64,000 nt of DNA from Cyclobacteriaceae bacterium. Lineage in GTDB: Bacteria; Bacteroidota; Bacteroidia; Cytophagales; Cyclobacteriaceae. The position numbers and the translations under genes are program-made. The stretch is taken from positions 1 through 64,000 of the forward strand of contig JAEUUG010000004.1 of NCBI GenBank assembly GCA_016787565.1. The letters run 5' to 3'. Positions 49,293 to 58,226 of the stretch are shown here, piece by piece (position 1 is the stretch's first letter; the number at the start of each line of letters is the position of its first letter). Below the pieces are notes generated by a model that was given only the letters and a program-made list of their open reading frames with translations, ran no database searches and was not told where the DNA came from.

Positions 49293-50036
49293 TCAGCCAA
49301 TAACTCCTAATTTCAGAAACACGGGGAAGGTAACGCTCCGTGAATGAACGGTTTTCCAGATGGGCTTCAGTTTTTCGGTGAATTCAGTTACCGGATTGTG
49401 ACCATTTGTCTGAATGTATTTTTGAGTGGCCGACCAGGTTGTGAGGTATCCGGTGAATTGTTCGAGGGTCCATTCTACCTCCATGAAGAATTTAGGGGAT
49501 GGTATGTTAGTAAAGGGAAAGGGAATATCGTTGTATTCGTTCTCCACCACTTTGCGGGCTTCATCCCAATAGGGGCCAACTATGTTGTTATAAAAATCCA
49601 GAAACAATTCATCAATATCTGCATTCACCGAAAGGAGGCCATATCCCCAGACGGCCAGCAACGATCCGGGTTTGCCTACACGATTTACTTCTGCATAAAA
49701 CTCATTAAGGTTGAACCAATGCAGGGCTTGTCCGACTGTAATAAGATCAAAATGATGCAATGAAAAAGGAGTCTTTTCTGCCGGGCATACTGTGTATTTA
49801 ATATTCTTAACTTGAGCAGCAACTTCAAGTTGTTGAGTGCTGATGTCAGTAGCCTGCACCTCTTTAAAATGCTTGGATAGGTAGTTGGCTACCTGACCAT
49901 TTCCGGTAGCACAATCCCATGCTATATCCCTATTTTTAAGATGCTGGAAAATAAAGGTATATAGCTCAGCCGGGTAGGTTGGCCGGAAGGTGGCATATAA
50001 TTTAGAGTGACCTGAAAAGTAATCTTTATGCTTCAT
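49293..50036 (-). CDS. Class I SAM-dependent methyltransferase
   Basis: Methyltransferase with motif I AWDCATGNGQVANYL and an acidic residue (ATDIS) after strand 2, then the post-I segment VGQALHWFNL. Related proteins are annotated as UbiE/trans-aconitate-like methyltransferases; the substrate is unknown. I start at ATG 50036 (MKHKDYFSGHSKLYATFRP), a typical start for the family; the longer frame upstream overlaps the divergent lipoprotein gene's leader. Length 247 residues. Confidence 0.85.
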   Translation of the reverse strand: MKHKDYFSGHSKLYATFRPTYPAELYTFIFQHLKNRDIAWDCATGNGQVANYLSKHFKEVQATDISTQQLEVAAQVKNIKYTVCPAEKTPFSLHHFDLITVGQALHWFNLNEFYAEVNRVGKPGSLLAVWGYGLLSVNADIDELFLDFYNNIVGPYWDEARKVVENEYNDIPFPFTNIPSPKFFMEVEWTLEQFTGYLTTWSATQKYIQTNGHNPVTEFTEKLKPIWKTVHSRSVTFPVFLKLGVIG

Positions 50037-50124
50037 GGACCTTAATACGGAAAAAGATAGCTTCCGATCATTCCAACCTTTTGTGTTTCCGATCTGTCTA
50101 AGCAGAACAACAAACCTTCTTTCT

Positions 50125-51138
50125 ATGAAAATACTACAGTCAATACTCCTGTTGCTTTTTGCAGGGCTTTTTATTACCTCCTGTGAAGATGATGAGAAAA
50201 GAAGCAACATCAATGAACTCAGTGATTATGCCCGGAATTACCTGGGGATGCAGCTTGGCGGTGCGGCCAACCGATCTTTTGCCTCAGGTTTGAATTCCGC
50301 CAATCCCGTCAACGGATCTTTTCAGCGGCTTTTTAATCGTTCAGGTTTTTCGGGTGGGCGTACAGCGGGTGACTCCACCAGTAATCCAGGGTCGGGATCG
50401 GATACAACGCTTATTGATTCACCCTGGAACTGGGTAAGCTGTGCCGTGATCACTACCGTTCAGAATTCCGATGGCAGTACGACTACTACATACGACTATG
50501 GTGATGGTTGCGATGAGGGTTCCGACCAGTTTAAGTATTGGGTGTTTGGAAAATTCAGCAGCACGTATCGGGCAGAGCAGCGCCAGCAAGGCACCCGGTT
50601 TTTTGATACGTACTATTACAACAGCAGCTATGACAACTATGGTGGACGTTATTCATATGATGGTAAAGAGTTCAGTTGGAATACCGATGGTGGTTCAACG
50701 TACTCTGGTAACTCAGAATACGACACTGCATTGCACACCTATAAAGGAAGTTATACCTACAGCGATGAGACGACCTCTACCTGGGACGGTGTGACGTATG
50801 CCTACAAAGGTGATGGAAAAACTTCGTATGATGAACGCCACTATGTTATCGAGAAGAATAATTATGAGTATGCGAGTGGTGAGGATTTTTACAAGACTAC
50901 TGTTTTAGAGCCGCTTGTATCAAACTATGATTGTAATCCTTATCAGGATAGTGAATTTATAATGCGTTGCTTTTTCATTACCTACGTTTCGGGGCGCGAG
51001 CGCATTGAATATAAGCAAGGTGATAAAACCGGATCGTTTGAAATTTACTACGGCAATGGCAAATGCGATACCATCGTTACCATTATTGAAGATGGTAAAC
51101 AAATCAACATCGATCTGAGTAAAGATTGGTATTTCTGA
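50125..51138 (+). CDS. Tyr/Ser-rich lipoprotein of unknown function
   Basis: Predicted lipoprotein of about 337 residues. A signal with lipobox ITSC precedes EDDEKR. After a low-complexity stretch it has a long run of short beta-like segments rich in Tyr, Ser, Gly and Asp (YSYDGKEFSW, SGNSEYDTA, YKGSYTYSDE, YAYKGDGKTSYDE) and a few cysteines. No family is recognised. It starts at ATG 50125; the ORF upstream of it lacks a signal peptide. Confidence 0.7.
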   Translation: MKILQSILLLLFAGLFITSCEDDEKRSNINELSDYARNYLGMQLGGAANRSFASGLNSANPVNGSFQRLFNRSGFSGGRTAGDSTSNPGSGSDTTLIDSPWNWVSCAVITTVQNSDGSTTTTYDYGDGCDEGSDQFKYWVFGKFSSTYRAEQRQQGTRFFDTYYYNSSYDNYGGRYSYDGKEFSWNTDGGSTYSGNSEYDTALHTYKGSYTYSDETTSTWDGVTYAYKGDGKTSYDERHYVIEKNNYEYASGEDFYKTTVLEPLVSNYDCNPYQDSEFIMRCFFITYVSGRERIEYKQGDKTGSFEIYYGNGKCDTIVTIIEDGKQINIDLSKDWYF

Positions 51139-51150
51139 AAAACAATTTCT

Positions 51151-51195
51151 AAAAAAAAAGATGAATAGGGGTTCTGGTTACTTTACCAGAATCCC
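51151..51195 (-). terminator. Terminator of aspS
   Basis: Arms GGGGTTCTGGT (51168-51178) and ACCAGAATCCC (51185-51195) pair with one mismatch. On the minus strand the hairpin is followed after a few bases by a run of nine Ts. It also faces the lipoprotein gene, so it may act in both directions. Confidence 0.65.
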
Positions 51196-52923
51196 TAATT
51201 CTTTTAGTTGCTCATCAGAAATAGTGGAGGGTGTATCGATCATGACATCTCTTCCGGCATTATTTTTCGGAAAGGCAATGAAATCGCGGATGGAATCGGC
51301 ACCACCAAACAACGAACACAACCGGTCGAAGCCGAAGGCAATGCCACCATGGGGAGGCGCTCCGAATTCAAAAGCCTCCATCAGAAATCCAAATTGTTTT
51401 TTAGCTTCTTCTTCGGTAAAGCCTAAATGCGTAAACATGAGTTGTTGTGTTGGCCGGTCGTGAATACGTATGGAGCCTCCGCCTACTTCTGTTCCGTTAA
51501 TCACCATGTCGTATGCATTTGCTCTTACCTTGCCGGGATCGGTATCCAGTAAATGTAAATCTTCACGTTTTGGTGAGGTGAACGGATGGTGCATGGCGTG
51601 GTACCGCTTGGTTTCTTCGTTCCATTCGAGTAATGGAAAATCAATTACCCACAATGCTGAAAATTTATTTTTATCACGCAGTCCCAGTCTGTCGCCCAGC
51701 AACAAACGAAGTTCATTAAGTTGTTTCCGGGTGCTGTAAGCTTCACCGGCCATGAGGAAGATGAGATCGCCCGGCTGCGCATTGAATTTTTCAACCCACA
51801 CGTTTAAATCTTCCGGTGAGTAAAATTTATCAACGGATGATTTGATGGTTCCATCTGTTCTGTACTGCACATACACCAAACCTTTTGCTCCAATTTGTGG
51901 ACGCTTCACGAACTCGGTGAGTTCATCAATTTGCTTGCGGCTGTACTCTGAACATCCTTTGGCACAAATACCCACCACCAGTTCGGCACTTTCAAACACC
52001 GGAAAGTTTTTTCCTTTGGTGTGTTCAGTAATTTCAACAAACTTCATAGCGAAGCGTGTATCCGGTTTATCCGAACCATACAGTTTCATCGCTTCATCGT
52101 AGTTCATACGCGGCACGGATGGAAGATCGATGCCTTTTACATTTTTAAATAAATGGCGCACCAATCCTTCGAAGGTGCTGAGAATATCTTCTTGCGTGAT
52201 GAAGGCCATTTCGCAGTCGATCTGGGTAAACTCCGGCTGGCGATCTGCCCGTAAGTCCTCATCGCGGAAGCATTTTACAATTTGATAGTAGCGGTCGAAG
52301 CCAGAAACCATCAGCAGTTGCTTGAACGTTTGAGGAGATTGCGGTAACGCATAAAATTCACCGTGGTGAATGCGTGAGGGTACAACAAAATCGCGTGCTC
52401 CTTCCGGAGTAGATTTGATCAGCACAGGCGTTTCAACTTCAATAAAATTTTGGGCATCGAGGTAGGTACGTGTTTGTTGCGCCATTTTATGACGGAGCTG
52501 CAGTTTCTCGCGAACGGTGTTTCTTCTCAAATCCAGGTACCGGTACTTCATGCGCAAATCATCACCACCATCGGTTTCATCTTCAATGGTGAAGGGCGGA
52601 AGTTTTGCTGTATTCAATACAGTAAGCTTCGTTACCTTGAGTTCAATATCCCCGGTGGGCATCTTGTCGTTTTTTGAAAGACGCTCCACAACCGTGGCTT
52701 CCACCTGTACAACAAATTCGCGACCCAATGCGCGTGCGGCATTAAAAAGAGCGGCATCTGTTTTACTCTCATCAAAGATCAGCTGCGTTATGCCATAGCG
52801 ATCGCGCAGGTCAATCCACAATACACTGCCTTTGTCGCGTTGACGCTGTACCCATCCGGCAAGAACTACGTGTTTATTTACATCCGATATTCTCAGTTCA
52901 CCGCAAGTATGTGTTCGTAACAT
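51178..52923 (-). CDS. aspS: Aspartyl-tRNA synthetase
   Basis: Class II synthetase that charges tRNA-Asp. The N-terminal OB-fold anticodon-binding domain spans about residues 1-110. Motif 1 is in FIEVETPVL, motif 2 in [19 protein letters not shown], and motif 3 in GIAFGFDRL. The bacterial GAD insertion lies at about 290-410. Length 581 residues is full for bacterial AspRS. Confidence 0.97.
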   Translation of the reverse strand: MLRTHTCGELRISDVNKHVVLAGWVQRQRDKGSVLWIDLRDRYGITQLIFDESKTDAALFNAARALGREFVVQVEATVVERLSKNDKMPTGDIELKVTKLTVLNTAKLPPFTIEDETDGGDDLRMKYRYLDLRRNTVREKLQLRHKMAQQTRTYLDAQNFIEVETPVLIKSTPEGARDFVVPSRIHHGEFYALPQSPQTFKQLLMVSGFDRYYQIVKCFRDEDLRADRQPEFTQIDCEMAFITQEDILSTFEGLVRHLFKNVKGIDLPSVPRMNYDEAMKLYGSDKPDTRFAMKFVEITEHTKGKNFPVFESAELVVGICAKGCSEYSRKQIDELTEFVKRPQIGAKGLVYVQYRTDGTIKSSVDKFYSPEDLNVWVEKFNAQPGDLIFLMAGEAYSTRKQLNELRLLLGDRLGLRDKNKFSALWVIDFPLLEWNEETKRYHAMHHPFTSPKREDLHLLDTDPGKVRANAYDMVINGTEVGGGSIRIHDRPTQQLMFTHLGFTEEEAKKQFGFLMEAFEFGAPPHGGIAFGFDRLCSLFGGADSIRDFIAFPKNNAGRDVMIDTPSTISDEQLKELGILVK

Positions 52924-53038
52924 GTTAGATTTAATTAATTTTGGCCCCGCCTACCGTTAGGGGGCATGATCTGCCGAAAGGCAGGCGCGAATTTAGTAAT
53001 ACTTTGTGTTTGATGATCGTTTAAAAAGTAAAAGTGGT

Positions 53039-53587
53039 ATGCCGAAAGGACTTTTTTTAATTGCTGTAATCAGTCTTTTTTCCTTTGATCAGCCCAAGCT
53101 GATTAAGACAAAAGTGACCAAAGATATTACAATAGCCATTCCCCAGGGCTGGCGGCCTATGGATGGCATTGATTTCACTCAGCGGTACCCTTCGGTTCGG
53201 GCTCCACTGGCCGGATATACCAACGAAGAGCGGCTTGTGGATTTTAGTGTGAATATTTCGGCTACGCAATGGCCCGACAAGGATATTGACATGGCTAGGC
53301 AGTTTTTCAAGGCAAGTATCAGTTCCATGTTCGACAGGGTGGAGATCATTTCTGAAGGCACACATCAGGTACATGGAAAAAAGTATGTGTATTTCGAATT
53401 CAAGTCGCGCATGAACGGAACACGTCAGGATGAAACCTTGCGTGATCCGGTGTTACGCTATACCTACATTCAATACCTGATTGAGCCCGGAAGAACACTG
53501 GTATTTTCATTTAATTGTCCACAGCGTCAACTGCAGGATTGGCAGGAAACAGCCCGTGCCATGATGAAAGAAGTCAAGGTTAAATAA
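53039..53587 (+). CDS. Small exported protein of unknown function
   Basis: A protein of about 182 residues with an N-terminal hydrophobic segment (LFLIAVISLFSF). The mature part begins ITIAIPQGWRPM and ends with LVFSFNCPQRQLQDWQ...MMKEVKV, a layout like PsbP/DcrB-fold proteins. That resemblance is tentative. ATG 53039 is preferred over the GTG at 53006 because the signal then starts at once. Confidence 0.6.
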   Translation: MPKGLFLIAVISLFSFDQPKLIKTKVTKDITIAIPQGWRPMDGIDFTQRYPSVRAPLAGYTNEERLVDFSVNISATQWPDKDIDMARQFFKASISSMFDRVEIISEGTHQVHGKKYVYFEFKSRMNGTRQDETLRDPVLRYTYIQYLIEPGRTLVFSFNCPQRQLQDWQETARAMMKEVKVK

Positions 53588-53611
53588 TGCAGGCACACTG
53601 GGTTTCTTCCA

Positions 53612-53642
53612 TTTGGCAATCCGTTTTCTGCTTATAGCTTTG
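53612..53642 (+). promoter_or_regulatory. Promoter of tadA (exact Bacteroidota -33/-7)
   Basis: TTTG (53612-53615), exactly 19 bases, then TAGCTTTG (53635-53642) match TTTG-N19-TAnnTTTG. Transcription should begin only about 3-8 bases before the tadA ATG at 53652, so the mRNA is nearly leaderless. Confidence 0.75.
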
Positions 53643-53651
53643 TGATGGCCT

Positions 53652-54098
53652 ATGGATTTGTTTACAGATGATTATTTTATGCGTGAAGCGCTGAAGGAGG
53701 CTCAAAAGGCGCTTGCGATCAGCGAGGTACCCGTTGGCGCAGTGGTAGTCTGCCAGAATAGAATCATCGCCAGGGCACATAACCAAACCGAGAAGCTGAC
53801 GGATGCCACGGCTCATGCCGAAATGCTTGCGGTTACAGCCGCAGCCAATTATCTTGGATCGAAATATCTGAATGAGTGTTCGTTGTTTGTCACGCTGGAG
53901 CCCTGCGTGATGTGTGCAGGAGCGTTGCACTGGGTACAGTTGCAGCGCCTTGTGTTTGGGGCATCGGATGTGCAGCGTGGTTATAGCCTGGTGGGTCAGC
54001 CGTTGTTACATCCGAAAACGGAAATTGTAAAGGGTGTTCAGGCCGCTGAAGCGAAGGCGTTGATTGATGAATTTTTCGCGCGGCTACGAAGGAGCTGA
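53652..54098 (+). CDS. tadA: tRNA adenosine(34) deaminase
   Basis: Zinc deaminase that converts A34 to inosine in tRNA-Arg(ACG). HAE in DATAHAEMLAV supplies the zinc His and proton-shuttle Glu; PCVMC supplies the two cysteines. The N-terminal YFMREALKEAQKA matches the usual start. Length 148 residues. Its promoter gives almost no leader. Confidence 0.95.
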   Translation: MDLFTDDYFMREALKEAQKALAISEVPVGAVVVCQNRIIARAHNQTEKLTDATAHAEMLAVTAAANYLGSKYLNECSLFVTLEPCVMCAGALHWVQLQRLVFGASDVQRGYSLVGQPLLHPKTEIVKGVQAAEAKALIDEFFARLRRS

Positions 54099-54119
54099 AA
54101 AGAGAAACGTTAATTAAAA

Positions 54120-54464
54120 ATGGATATAAAAGGAAGAGTAGTACAATTGCTGCAACAGCAAACCGGCATGGGTAAAAAAGGCCCGTGGAAAAAACAGGAA
54201 TTTATTGTAGAGACCCAAAGCCAGTATCCCAAAAAGGTATGCTTGTCGGCATGGGGCGATAAAATTGATCAGTTTAATCTGGCTGTAGGGGATATGGTTA
54301 ATGTTTCGGTTGACCTGGAAAGCCGGGAGTACAATGGCCGCTGGTATACTGAGGCAAGAGCCTGGAAACTGGAGAAGGATGGTAGTTCAGGAGGTCCACC
54401 ACCACCATCGGATGAGCCTTTCGGTGATACCGGAGGTAGCGCTACAGACGATCTTCCATTCTAA
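54120..54464 (+). CDS. DUF3127 OB-fold-like protein with SSB-type tail
   Basis: A 114-residue DUF3127-type protein common in Bacteroidota. The N-terminal part (IKGRVVQLLQQQTG, KKQEFIVET, VCLSAWGDKID) is a small beta-barrel, probably an OB fold. The C-terminus is Gly/Pro/Asp-rich and ends DDLPF, resembling the acidic tip of single-stranded DNA-binding proteins (DDDIPF). A nucleic-acid role is plausible but not shown. It lies 21 bases after tadA. Confidence 0.82.
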   Translation: MDIKGRVVQLLQQQTGMGKKGPWKKQEFIVETQSQYPKKVCLSAWGDKIDQFNLAVGDMVNVSVDLESREYNGRWYTEARAWKLEKDGSSGGPPPPSDEPFGDTGGSATDDLPF

Positions 54465-54573
54465 TCGCAACTTGAAAATTTGTTGCGCTAAACGAAACTG
54501 AAACTAACCTGAAGTGGTTATGTCTGTATCGTTATCTTCGTTTAAAATTTGTTAAACTCTTAAAAAAATAAAT

Positions 54574-55182
54574 ATGGCCTTTACACTCCCAGCACTCCCG
54601 TATGCCTTTAATGCATTGGAACCGCATATCGATGCCCGTACCATGGAGATTCACCATGGAAAACACCACAATGCTTATGTCACTAACCTGAATAATGCGG
54701 TTGCCGGTAAGCCGGAAGAAAACCTCAGCATTGAAGAGATCTGTAAAAACATTTCCAAGTATCCTGTTGCCGTGCGCAACAATGGTGGTGGTCATTACAA
54801 TCACAGCTTATTCTGGACCATCATGGGCCCGAATGCAGGCGGTGCTCCAGGGGGTGCATTGGCCGATGCGATTAATGCTGCGTTTGGAACCTTCGAAGAA
54901 TTTAAAACAAAAGTTTCAACAGCCGGTGTCGGACGATTTGGTTCTGGCTGGGCATGGTTGATTGTAGATGAAAGTGGTAAACTTCAGATTACATCTACAC
55001 CCAACCAGGATAATCCCTTGATGGACATTGCCGAAGTAAAAGGTACGCCCATCTTTGGACTGGATGTTTGGGAACATGCCTATTACCTGAACTACCAGAA
55101 CAGAAGACCTGATTATATTACTGCCTTCTGGAACGTAGTCAATTGGAACGAAGTAGCGACACGCTTTGCTGCTGCGAAATAA
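54574..55182 (+). CDS. sodA: Iron/manganese superoxide dismutase
   Basis: Cytoplasmic dismutase for superoxide. Metal ligands: His in [10 protein letters not shown], His in HYNHSLFW, and Asp and His in [25 protein letters not shown] and GSGWAWLIV are family signatures. Length 202 residues. A strong terminator follows. Metal choice cannot be settled from sequence alone. Confidence 0.96.
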   Translation: MAFTLPALPYAFNALEPHIDARTMEIHHGKHHNAYVTNLNNAVAGKPEENLSIEEICKNISKYPVAVRNNGGGHYNHSLFWTIMGPNAGGAPGGALADAINAAFGTFEEFKTKVSTAGVGRFGSGWAWLIVDESGKLQITSTPNQDNPLMDIAEVKGTPIFGLDVWEHAYYLNYQNRRPDYITAFWNVVNWNEVATRFAAAK

Positions 55183-55204
55183 AAAACGATTGGATCAATT
55201 AATA

Positions 55205-55236
55205 AAAAAATCCGGAAAGAACTTCCGGATTTTTTG
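55205..55236 (+). terminator. Terminator of sodA
   Basis: Arms AAAAATCCGGAA and TTCCGGATTTTT pair around AGAAC, ending in a T-run. It marks the left edge of the repeat island. Confidence 0.88.
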
Positions 55237-55263
55237 TTTGATGTTGTCTGATCTGGCCCGTCT

Positions 55264-55287
55264 CGTGCGAAACTTAGTTTCGTGCGC
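55264..55287 (-). repeat. REP-like hairpin L1
   Basis: Stem GAAAC/GTTTC around TTA, with a GCGC-type foot and an extra GT on the right side. Read on the minus strand it is foot-AC bulge-GAAAC-TAA-GTTTC-foot, the same design as the right-end hairpins. Confidence 0.7.
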
Positions 55288-55320
55288 AAAAGAAATTTGC
55301 TACAGGATGCGAGCTAAAAC

Positions 55321-55335
55321 TGGAACTTAGTTCCA
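55321..55335 (-). repeat. REP-like hairpin L2
   Basis: TGGAAC-TTA-GTTCCA, perfect six-base arms, no GCGC foot. It lies 36 bases before the transposase start. The TTA loop puts it in the same orientation as L1. Confidence 0.6.
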
Positions 55336-55738
55336 TTTCTGTATCTTAGGAATAGTATAGTTTTTACCGTTATGAGCGAGAAATATAAAGTCCGGGACCA
55401 GGATCGCCCCTACTTCATAACCTTTTCTGTTGAAGCCTGGGTTGATATCTTTACCAGACAGCAATACAAAGATATTATTCTACATTCGCTACGGTTCTGT
55501 CAGCGCGAGAAAGGCCTTGTCTTGTATGCCTGGTGTTTGATGACAAATCATATTCACCTTATTGTTGGTAGTAGGGGAGAGGAGAAAATTGAGGATATCA
55601 TCCGTGATTTTAAGAAGTATACTTCTGTGCATATATGCCGGGCCATTGCAGGCAACCCTTCCGAAAGTCGGAAGCTTTGGATGTTATCTATTTTCGCGCA
55701 GGCACCATCAGTTAGCCGTAAGCATCAGAAGTATAAAT

Positions 55739-55876
55739 TTTGGCCTTTGTTGGTGTTCTTCACCAACAAAACTGTGGCCGTTTAGAGTTGAACAAAATTG
55801 GATTTTAATGTAAATTGTAATGATGCATCTGTTGCAGCAGTGGTTTCAGCGTCCCGAAGCGGAGACTCTGCTCGGA
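55739..55876 (+). repeat. 135-bp direct repeat, copy 1
   Basis: Begins with a hairpin of ten-base arms TTTGTTGGTG and CACCAACAAA around TTCTT, itself flanked by GGCC on both sides. It ends with GAAGCGGAGACTCTGCTCGG. It interrupts the transposase gene after the Trp codon at 55741. About 90 percent identical to copy 2. Confidence 0.85.
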
Positions 55877-55930
55877 AAGGCAAGGAAGCGCTACATCATT
55901 ACTGACATAAAACAAAACCACAGACTAATA

Positions 55931-56458
55931 ATGAATAAGCGATTTTTGTTCAATGTATTACTATTAGGTTCTATCCTAATATCAACTGGGTGTAAAAATA
56001 GATCAAATCCAATTCATGGTAATTGGTCAACTTGTGTTGATGGGTATTATGAAGAGATATATTTTTTAGACAATAGTAGTTATTACTACTGCCCTTCTTC
56101 ATCTATTGGTGCGTGCTTCAAGTATCCGTATTCAATTTCAAATGATAGCCTTCAATTGGAACTTGAACCCCAGTCTTTCAAAAAGTTTAAAATAACTAAG
56201 TTAGATAAAGATAGTTTGGTCCTAGAATTCGCTTGGCCGGACAACGGAAACAGCACTATGTTTGAGGCAAAAAGATTTTCCAGGATACCTCATAAAATCT
56301 CTTTCCCAAGAAATGATAAAATCCCGGATACTGAAGTTGCCTCCTACATTGCAGATTACCAAGTAAGAATGGAGGAGAAAAAATGTAATGGTAGGGATAA
56401 AGGAGCAGTTATTGGAAGAGATCCTGAAAAGCTGGATGATATATTGCAAAAACAATGA
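55931..56458 (+). CDS. Small lipoprotein of unknown function (cargo 1)
   Basis: A 175-residue predicted lipoprotein: signal MNKRFLFNVLLLGSILISTGC with the lipobox Cys followed by KNRSN. The mature part (HGNWSTCVDGYYEEIYFLDN, SYYYCPSSSIGACFKY) resembles small lipocalin-like proteins of Bacteroidota, but this is only a resemblance. I start at ATG 55931 since the open frame before it runs through the repeat. It lies between the two repeat copies and is AT-richer than the flanking chromosome. Confidence 0.7.
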   Translation: MNKRFLFNVLLLGSILISTGCKNRSNPIHGNWSTCVDGYYEEIYFLDNSSYYYCPSSSIGACFKYPYSISNDSLQLELEPQSFKKFKITKLDKDSLVLEFAWPDNGNSTMFEAKRFSRIPHKISFPRNDKIPDTEVASYIADYQVRMEEKKCNGRDKGAVIGRDPEKLDDILQKQ

Positions 56459-56509
56459 AATGTTTATATCCAAAAGGAGTATATTAAAAATACTTGTAAG
56501 AATTGTTTC

Positions 56510-56645
56510 TTTGGCCTTTGTTGGTGTACTTCACCAACAAAACTGCGGCCGGTGAGAGTTGAACAAAATGGATTTTATGTAAATTGTAATGGTACATCTG
56601 TTGCGGCAGTGGTTGCATCTTCCCGAAGCGGAGACTCTGCTCGGA
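56510..56645 (+). repeat. 135-bp direct repeat, copy 2
   Basis: Same structure as copy 1 with about 11 substitutions and two single-base gaps; the ten-base hairpin arms are unchanged and only the loop differs (TACTT). The 486-base gap between the flanking lipoprotein genes holds this repeat, the 3' end of the transposase and hairpins R1 and R2. Confidence 0.85.
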
Positions 56646-56804
56646 CATAATGGATTGGGATTTTTTGGTACATGTTGATGGATAAAGTGTTCAGTACGAA
56701 TTGGAGTTGTTGATAATCCGGAAGATTATCTTTATAGCAGTGCGAGGGACTATGCCGGGGGCCGTGGTCTGGTGGAGGTTGAGTTCATGGATTGAAAACG
56801 GGCA

Positions 56805-56818
56805 GGGAAGTAACTTCC
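56805..56818 (+). repeat. REP-like hairpin R1
   Basis: GGAAG-TAA-CTTCC stem-loop 11 bases after the transposase stop. It is in inverted orientation relative to L1 and L2. Confidence 0.6.
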
Positions 56819-56848
56819 GGGAGGTGTTGAATTATATCCGTATTAAAA

Positions 56849-56871
56849 GCGCACGGAAGTAACTTCCGCGC
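56849..56871 (+). repeat. REP-like hairpin R2
   Basis: GCGC foot, AC bulge, GGAAG-TAA-CTTCC, GCGC foot. It is nearly identical to the right hairpins of the two short elements at 57609 and 58309. Confidence 0.75.
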
Positions 56872-56944
56872 TAGTAATTGTGAAAAAGCGGATAATGCAA
56901 AAAAAGCTCTTGTTAATGCCTACCGCAGACTAATTAGTGAGTAA

Positions 56945-57442
56945 ATGAAAAACCTTATAGTCATTTTATTGATCCTTAATGTGGTTTCTTGCAAAGAAAG
57001 CAATCTTGAATCTAATCATTCAGTTGCATCAGTGGGGGACACAGCCTTACTAACAACTGAATACTCAAGTTTATCTCTTGAACAGCTTTATGATTATTCG
57101 GAAGTAAGTCAAAAACTTTCTGATTTCAAGAGCTGTATTCCTTATTTGGAAGAGATTATTGAAAGAGATTCTACTCAAGGAAAAGCATATTTTAAATTAG
57201 CTTTGTGTTATGTTGAACAAATGGATTACAACAAATCTTCTTATTTGTTTTCGAAAGCTATAAGGCTCAATTATAATCCTGAAGATTGCTATTTCAACAT
57301 AGCCTTTAATTATTTCACAATCGGTAATTTTGATAGTACAATAATTTGCTTGGAAAAGGTTTTGGAAATAAATCCAAAAAACAATAAAGCGCAGTACTTT
57401 TTAGAAAGGTTGAAGTCAAATTCACAGGATAAAGCATTATAA
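56945..57442 (+). CDS. TPR lipoprotein (cargo 2)
   Basis: A 165-residue predicted lipoprotein: signal MKNLIVILLILNVVSC, lipobox VVSC. The mature part carries about three tetratricopeptide-like helices (QGKAYFKLALCYVEQMDYNK, DCYFNIAFNYFTIGNFDS, KNNKAQYFLERL). TPRs mediate protein contacts; the partner is unknown. Strongly AT-rich compared with sodA and plsC, which suggests transfer. It lies between hairpin R2 and the first short element. Confidence 0.75.
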   Translation: MKNLIVILLILNVVSCKESNLESNHSVASVGDTALLTTEYSSLSLEQLYDYSEVSQKLSDFKSCIPYLEEIIERDSTQGKAYFKLALCYVEQMDYNKSSYLFSKAIRLNYNPEDCYFNIAFNYFTIGNFDSTIICLEKVLEINPKNNKAQYFLERLKSNSQDKAL

Positions 57443-57522
57443 CTAAAATGAAAATTCTTACAGGTCCTTTTCATACGTGTATTTAGATTAATAATGAATT
57501 TAAGGAATGTTAACAACCCCGT

Positions 57523-57634
57523 CTAGCGCGAAACTTAGTTTCGTGCGCAAAAGAAATTTTGCTAAAGAATGCGAGCGATTGGTGGTTCTTTTTGGATCTG
57601 TATTAAAAGTGCACGGAAGTAACTTCCGCGCTAG
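57523..57634 (+). mobile_element. Short non-autonomous REP element 1 (MITE-like)
   Basis: A 112-bp unit with terminal inverted CTAGCGCG and CGCGCTAG, a left hairpin (GAAAC-TTA-GTTTC, 57526-57548) and a right hairpin (GGAAG-TAA-CTTCC, 57609-57631). The left 50 bases match the RAYT element's left end and the last 40 match its right end, so it is an internal-deletion derivative. Confidence 0.75.
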
Positions 57635-57648
57635 TAAATTGATAGTCT

Positions 57649-58200
57649 ATGAAAAAAATGAGCATAATTCCTATCTTGTTACTGATGCAAATCAGTTGTG
57701 TAAGAGATAGCGTTGATAATTCAAGGGACTTTCAAGAAGCAATTCTTGAGAATTGGCAAAGATATCAATACTATGATTTCTATAAAACATCACGACAACA
57801 TGTCGTATCAGATGAAATCTTTCCAAAGTTCGATACCATTTATTTTAAAGATGAAATCAGTTTGATGTCACATTATCCAAAAAGAGGTGCTAAGTATAAT
57901 TTCATCTCAATTCCGAAAGGTTCAATTGGTATTCCGAATGAATGTGATGAATATGTATGTAAACTTTATGTCTTTTCTATTGATGGTAGCATTTTTCTTG
58001 ATTCAGGCTTTATTACAAGAGATCATCTAGTTTCAATTAAGTACCCTTATTCCGATGATCTGAAAGTATTATTTTATAATGCGTTTACTGAAAATTTGTC
58101 TAGGAGTAAAAGGAACATTTGTGAACGATATAATATATCAGAAGATTTTCTTGACAGTTTGATTTTGATTGATCTTGCTAGATATAACTCGAATAATTAA
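57649..58200 (+). CDS. Small lipoprotein of unknown function (cargo 3)
   Basis: A 183-residue predicted lipoprotein: signal MKKMSIIPILLLMQISC, then VRDSVDN. The mature part has no recognised domain; it mixes aromatic-rich strands (YQYYDFYKTSRQH, YVCKLYVFSIDGSIF) with a helical C-terminus. AT-rich. It fills the space between the two short REP elements exactly, beginning 15 bases after one and ending 26 before the next. Confidence 0.7.
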   Translation: MKKMSIIPILLLMQISCVRDSVDNSRDFQEAILENWQRYQYYDFYKTSRQHVVSDEIFPKFDTIYFKDEISLMSHYPKRGAKYNFISIPKGSIGIPNECDEYVCKLYVFSIDGSIFLDSGFITRDHLVSIKYPYSDDLKVLFYNAFTENLSRSKRNICERYNISEDFLDSLILIDLARYNSNN

Positions 58201-58226
58201 TAAAATCTATTTTTTTAATACCCCGT

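Larger units (their letters stand above)
55372..56795 (+). pseudogene. RAYT (Y1) transposase gene, split by an insertion
   Basis: REP-associated tyrosine transposase of the HUH class, which would cut and join single strands at REP hairpins. The 5' part (55372-55743) keeps the HUH motif in NHIHLIV and the catalytic Tyr in FKKYTS, and reads to KHQKYKFW. A 135-bp repeat then interrupts it and the frame stops at 55785. The 3' part reappears at 56694-56795 (VRIGVVDNPEDYLYSSARDY to VEVEFMD and stop). A short middle segment is missing. Both active-site motifs are intact, but the protein is truncated by about a third, so activity is doubtful. Confidence 0.8.
55262..56874 (+). mobile_element. RAYT/REP element, broken, with cargo
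   Basis: A 1.6-kb unit bounded by inverted ends CTCGTGCG (55262) and CGCGCTAG (to 56874), each within a REP-like hairpin. It contains two hairpins at the left, a split RAYT transposase gene, two copies of a 135-bp repeat around a lipoprotein gene, and two hairpins at the right. The two short repeats at 57523 and 58227 have the same ends and look like internally deleted forms. Confidence 0.65.

Noticed and set aside
55739..56645. Integron attC sites and cassette array in the strict sense
   Set aside because: No integron integrase is present; the tyrosine recombinase at 9270 is 46 kb away and of another type, and the repeats lack attC core sites.
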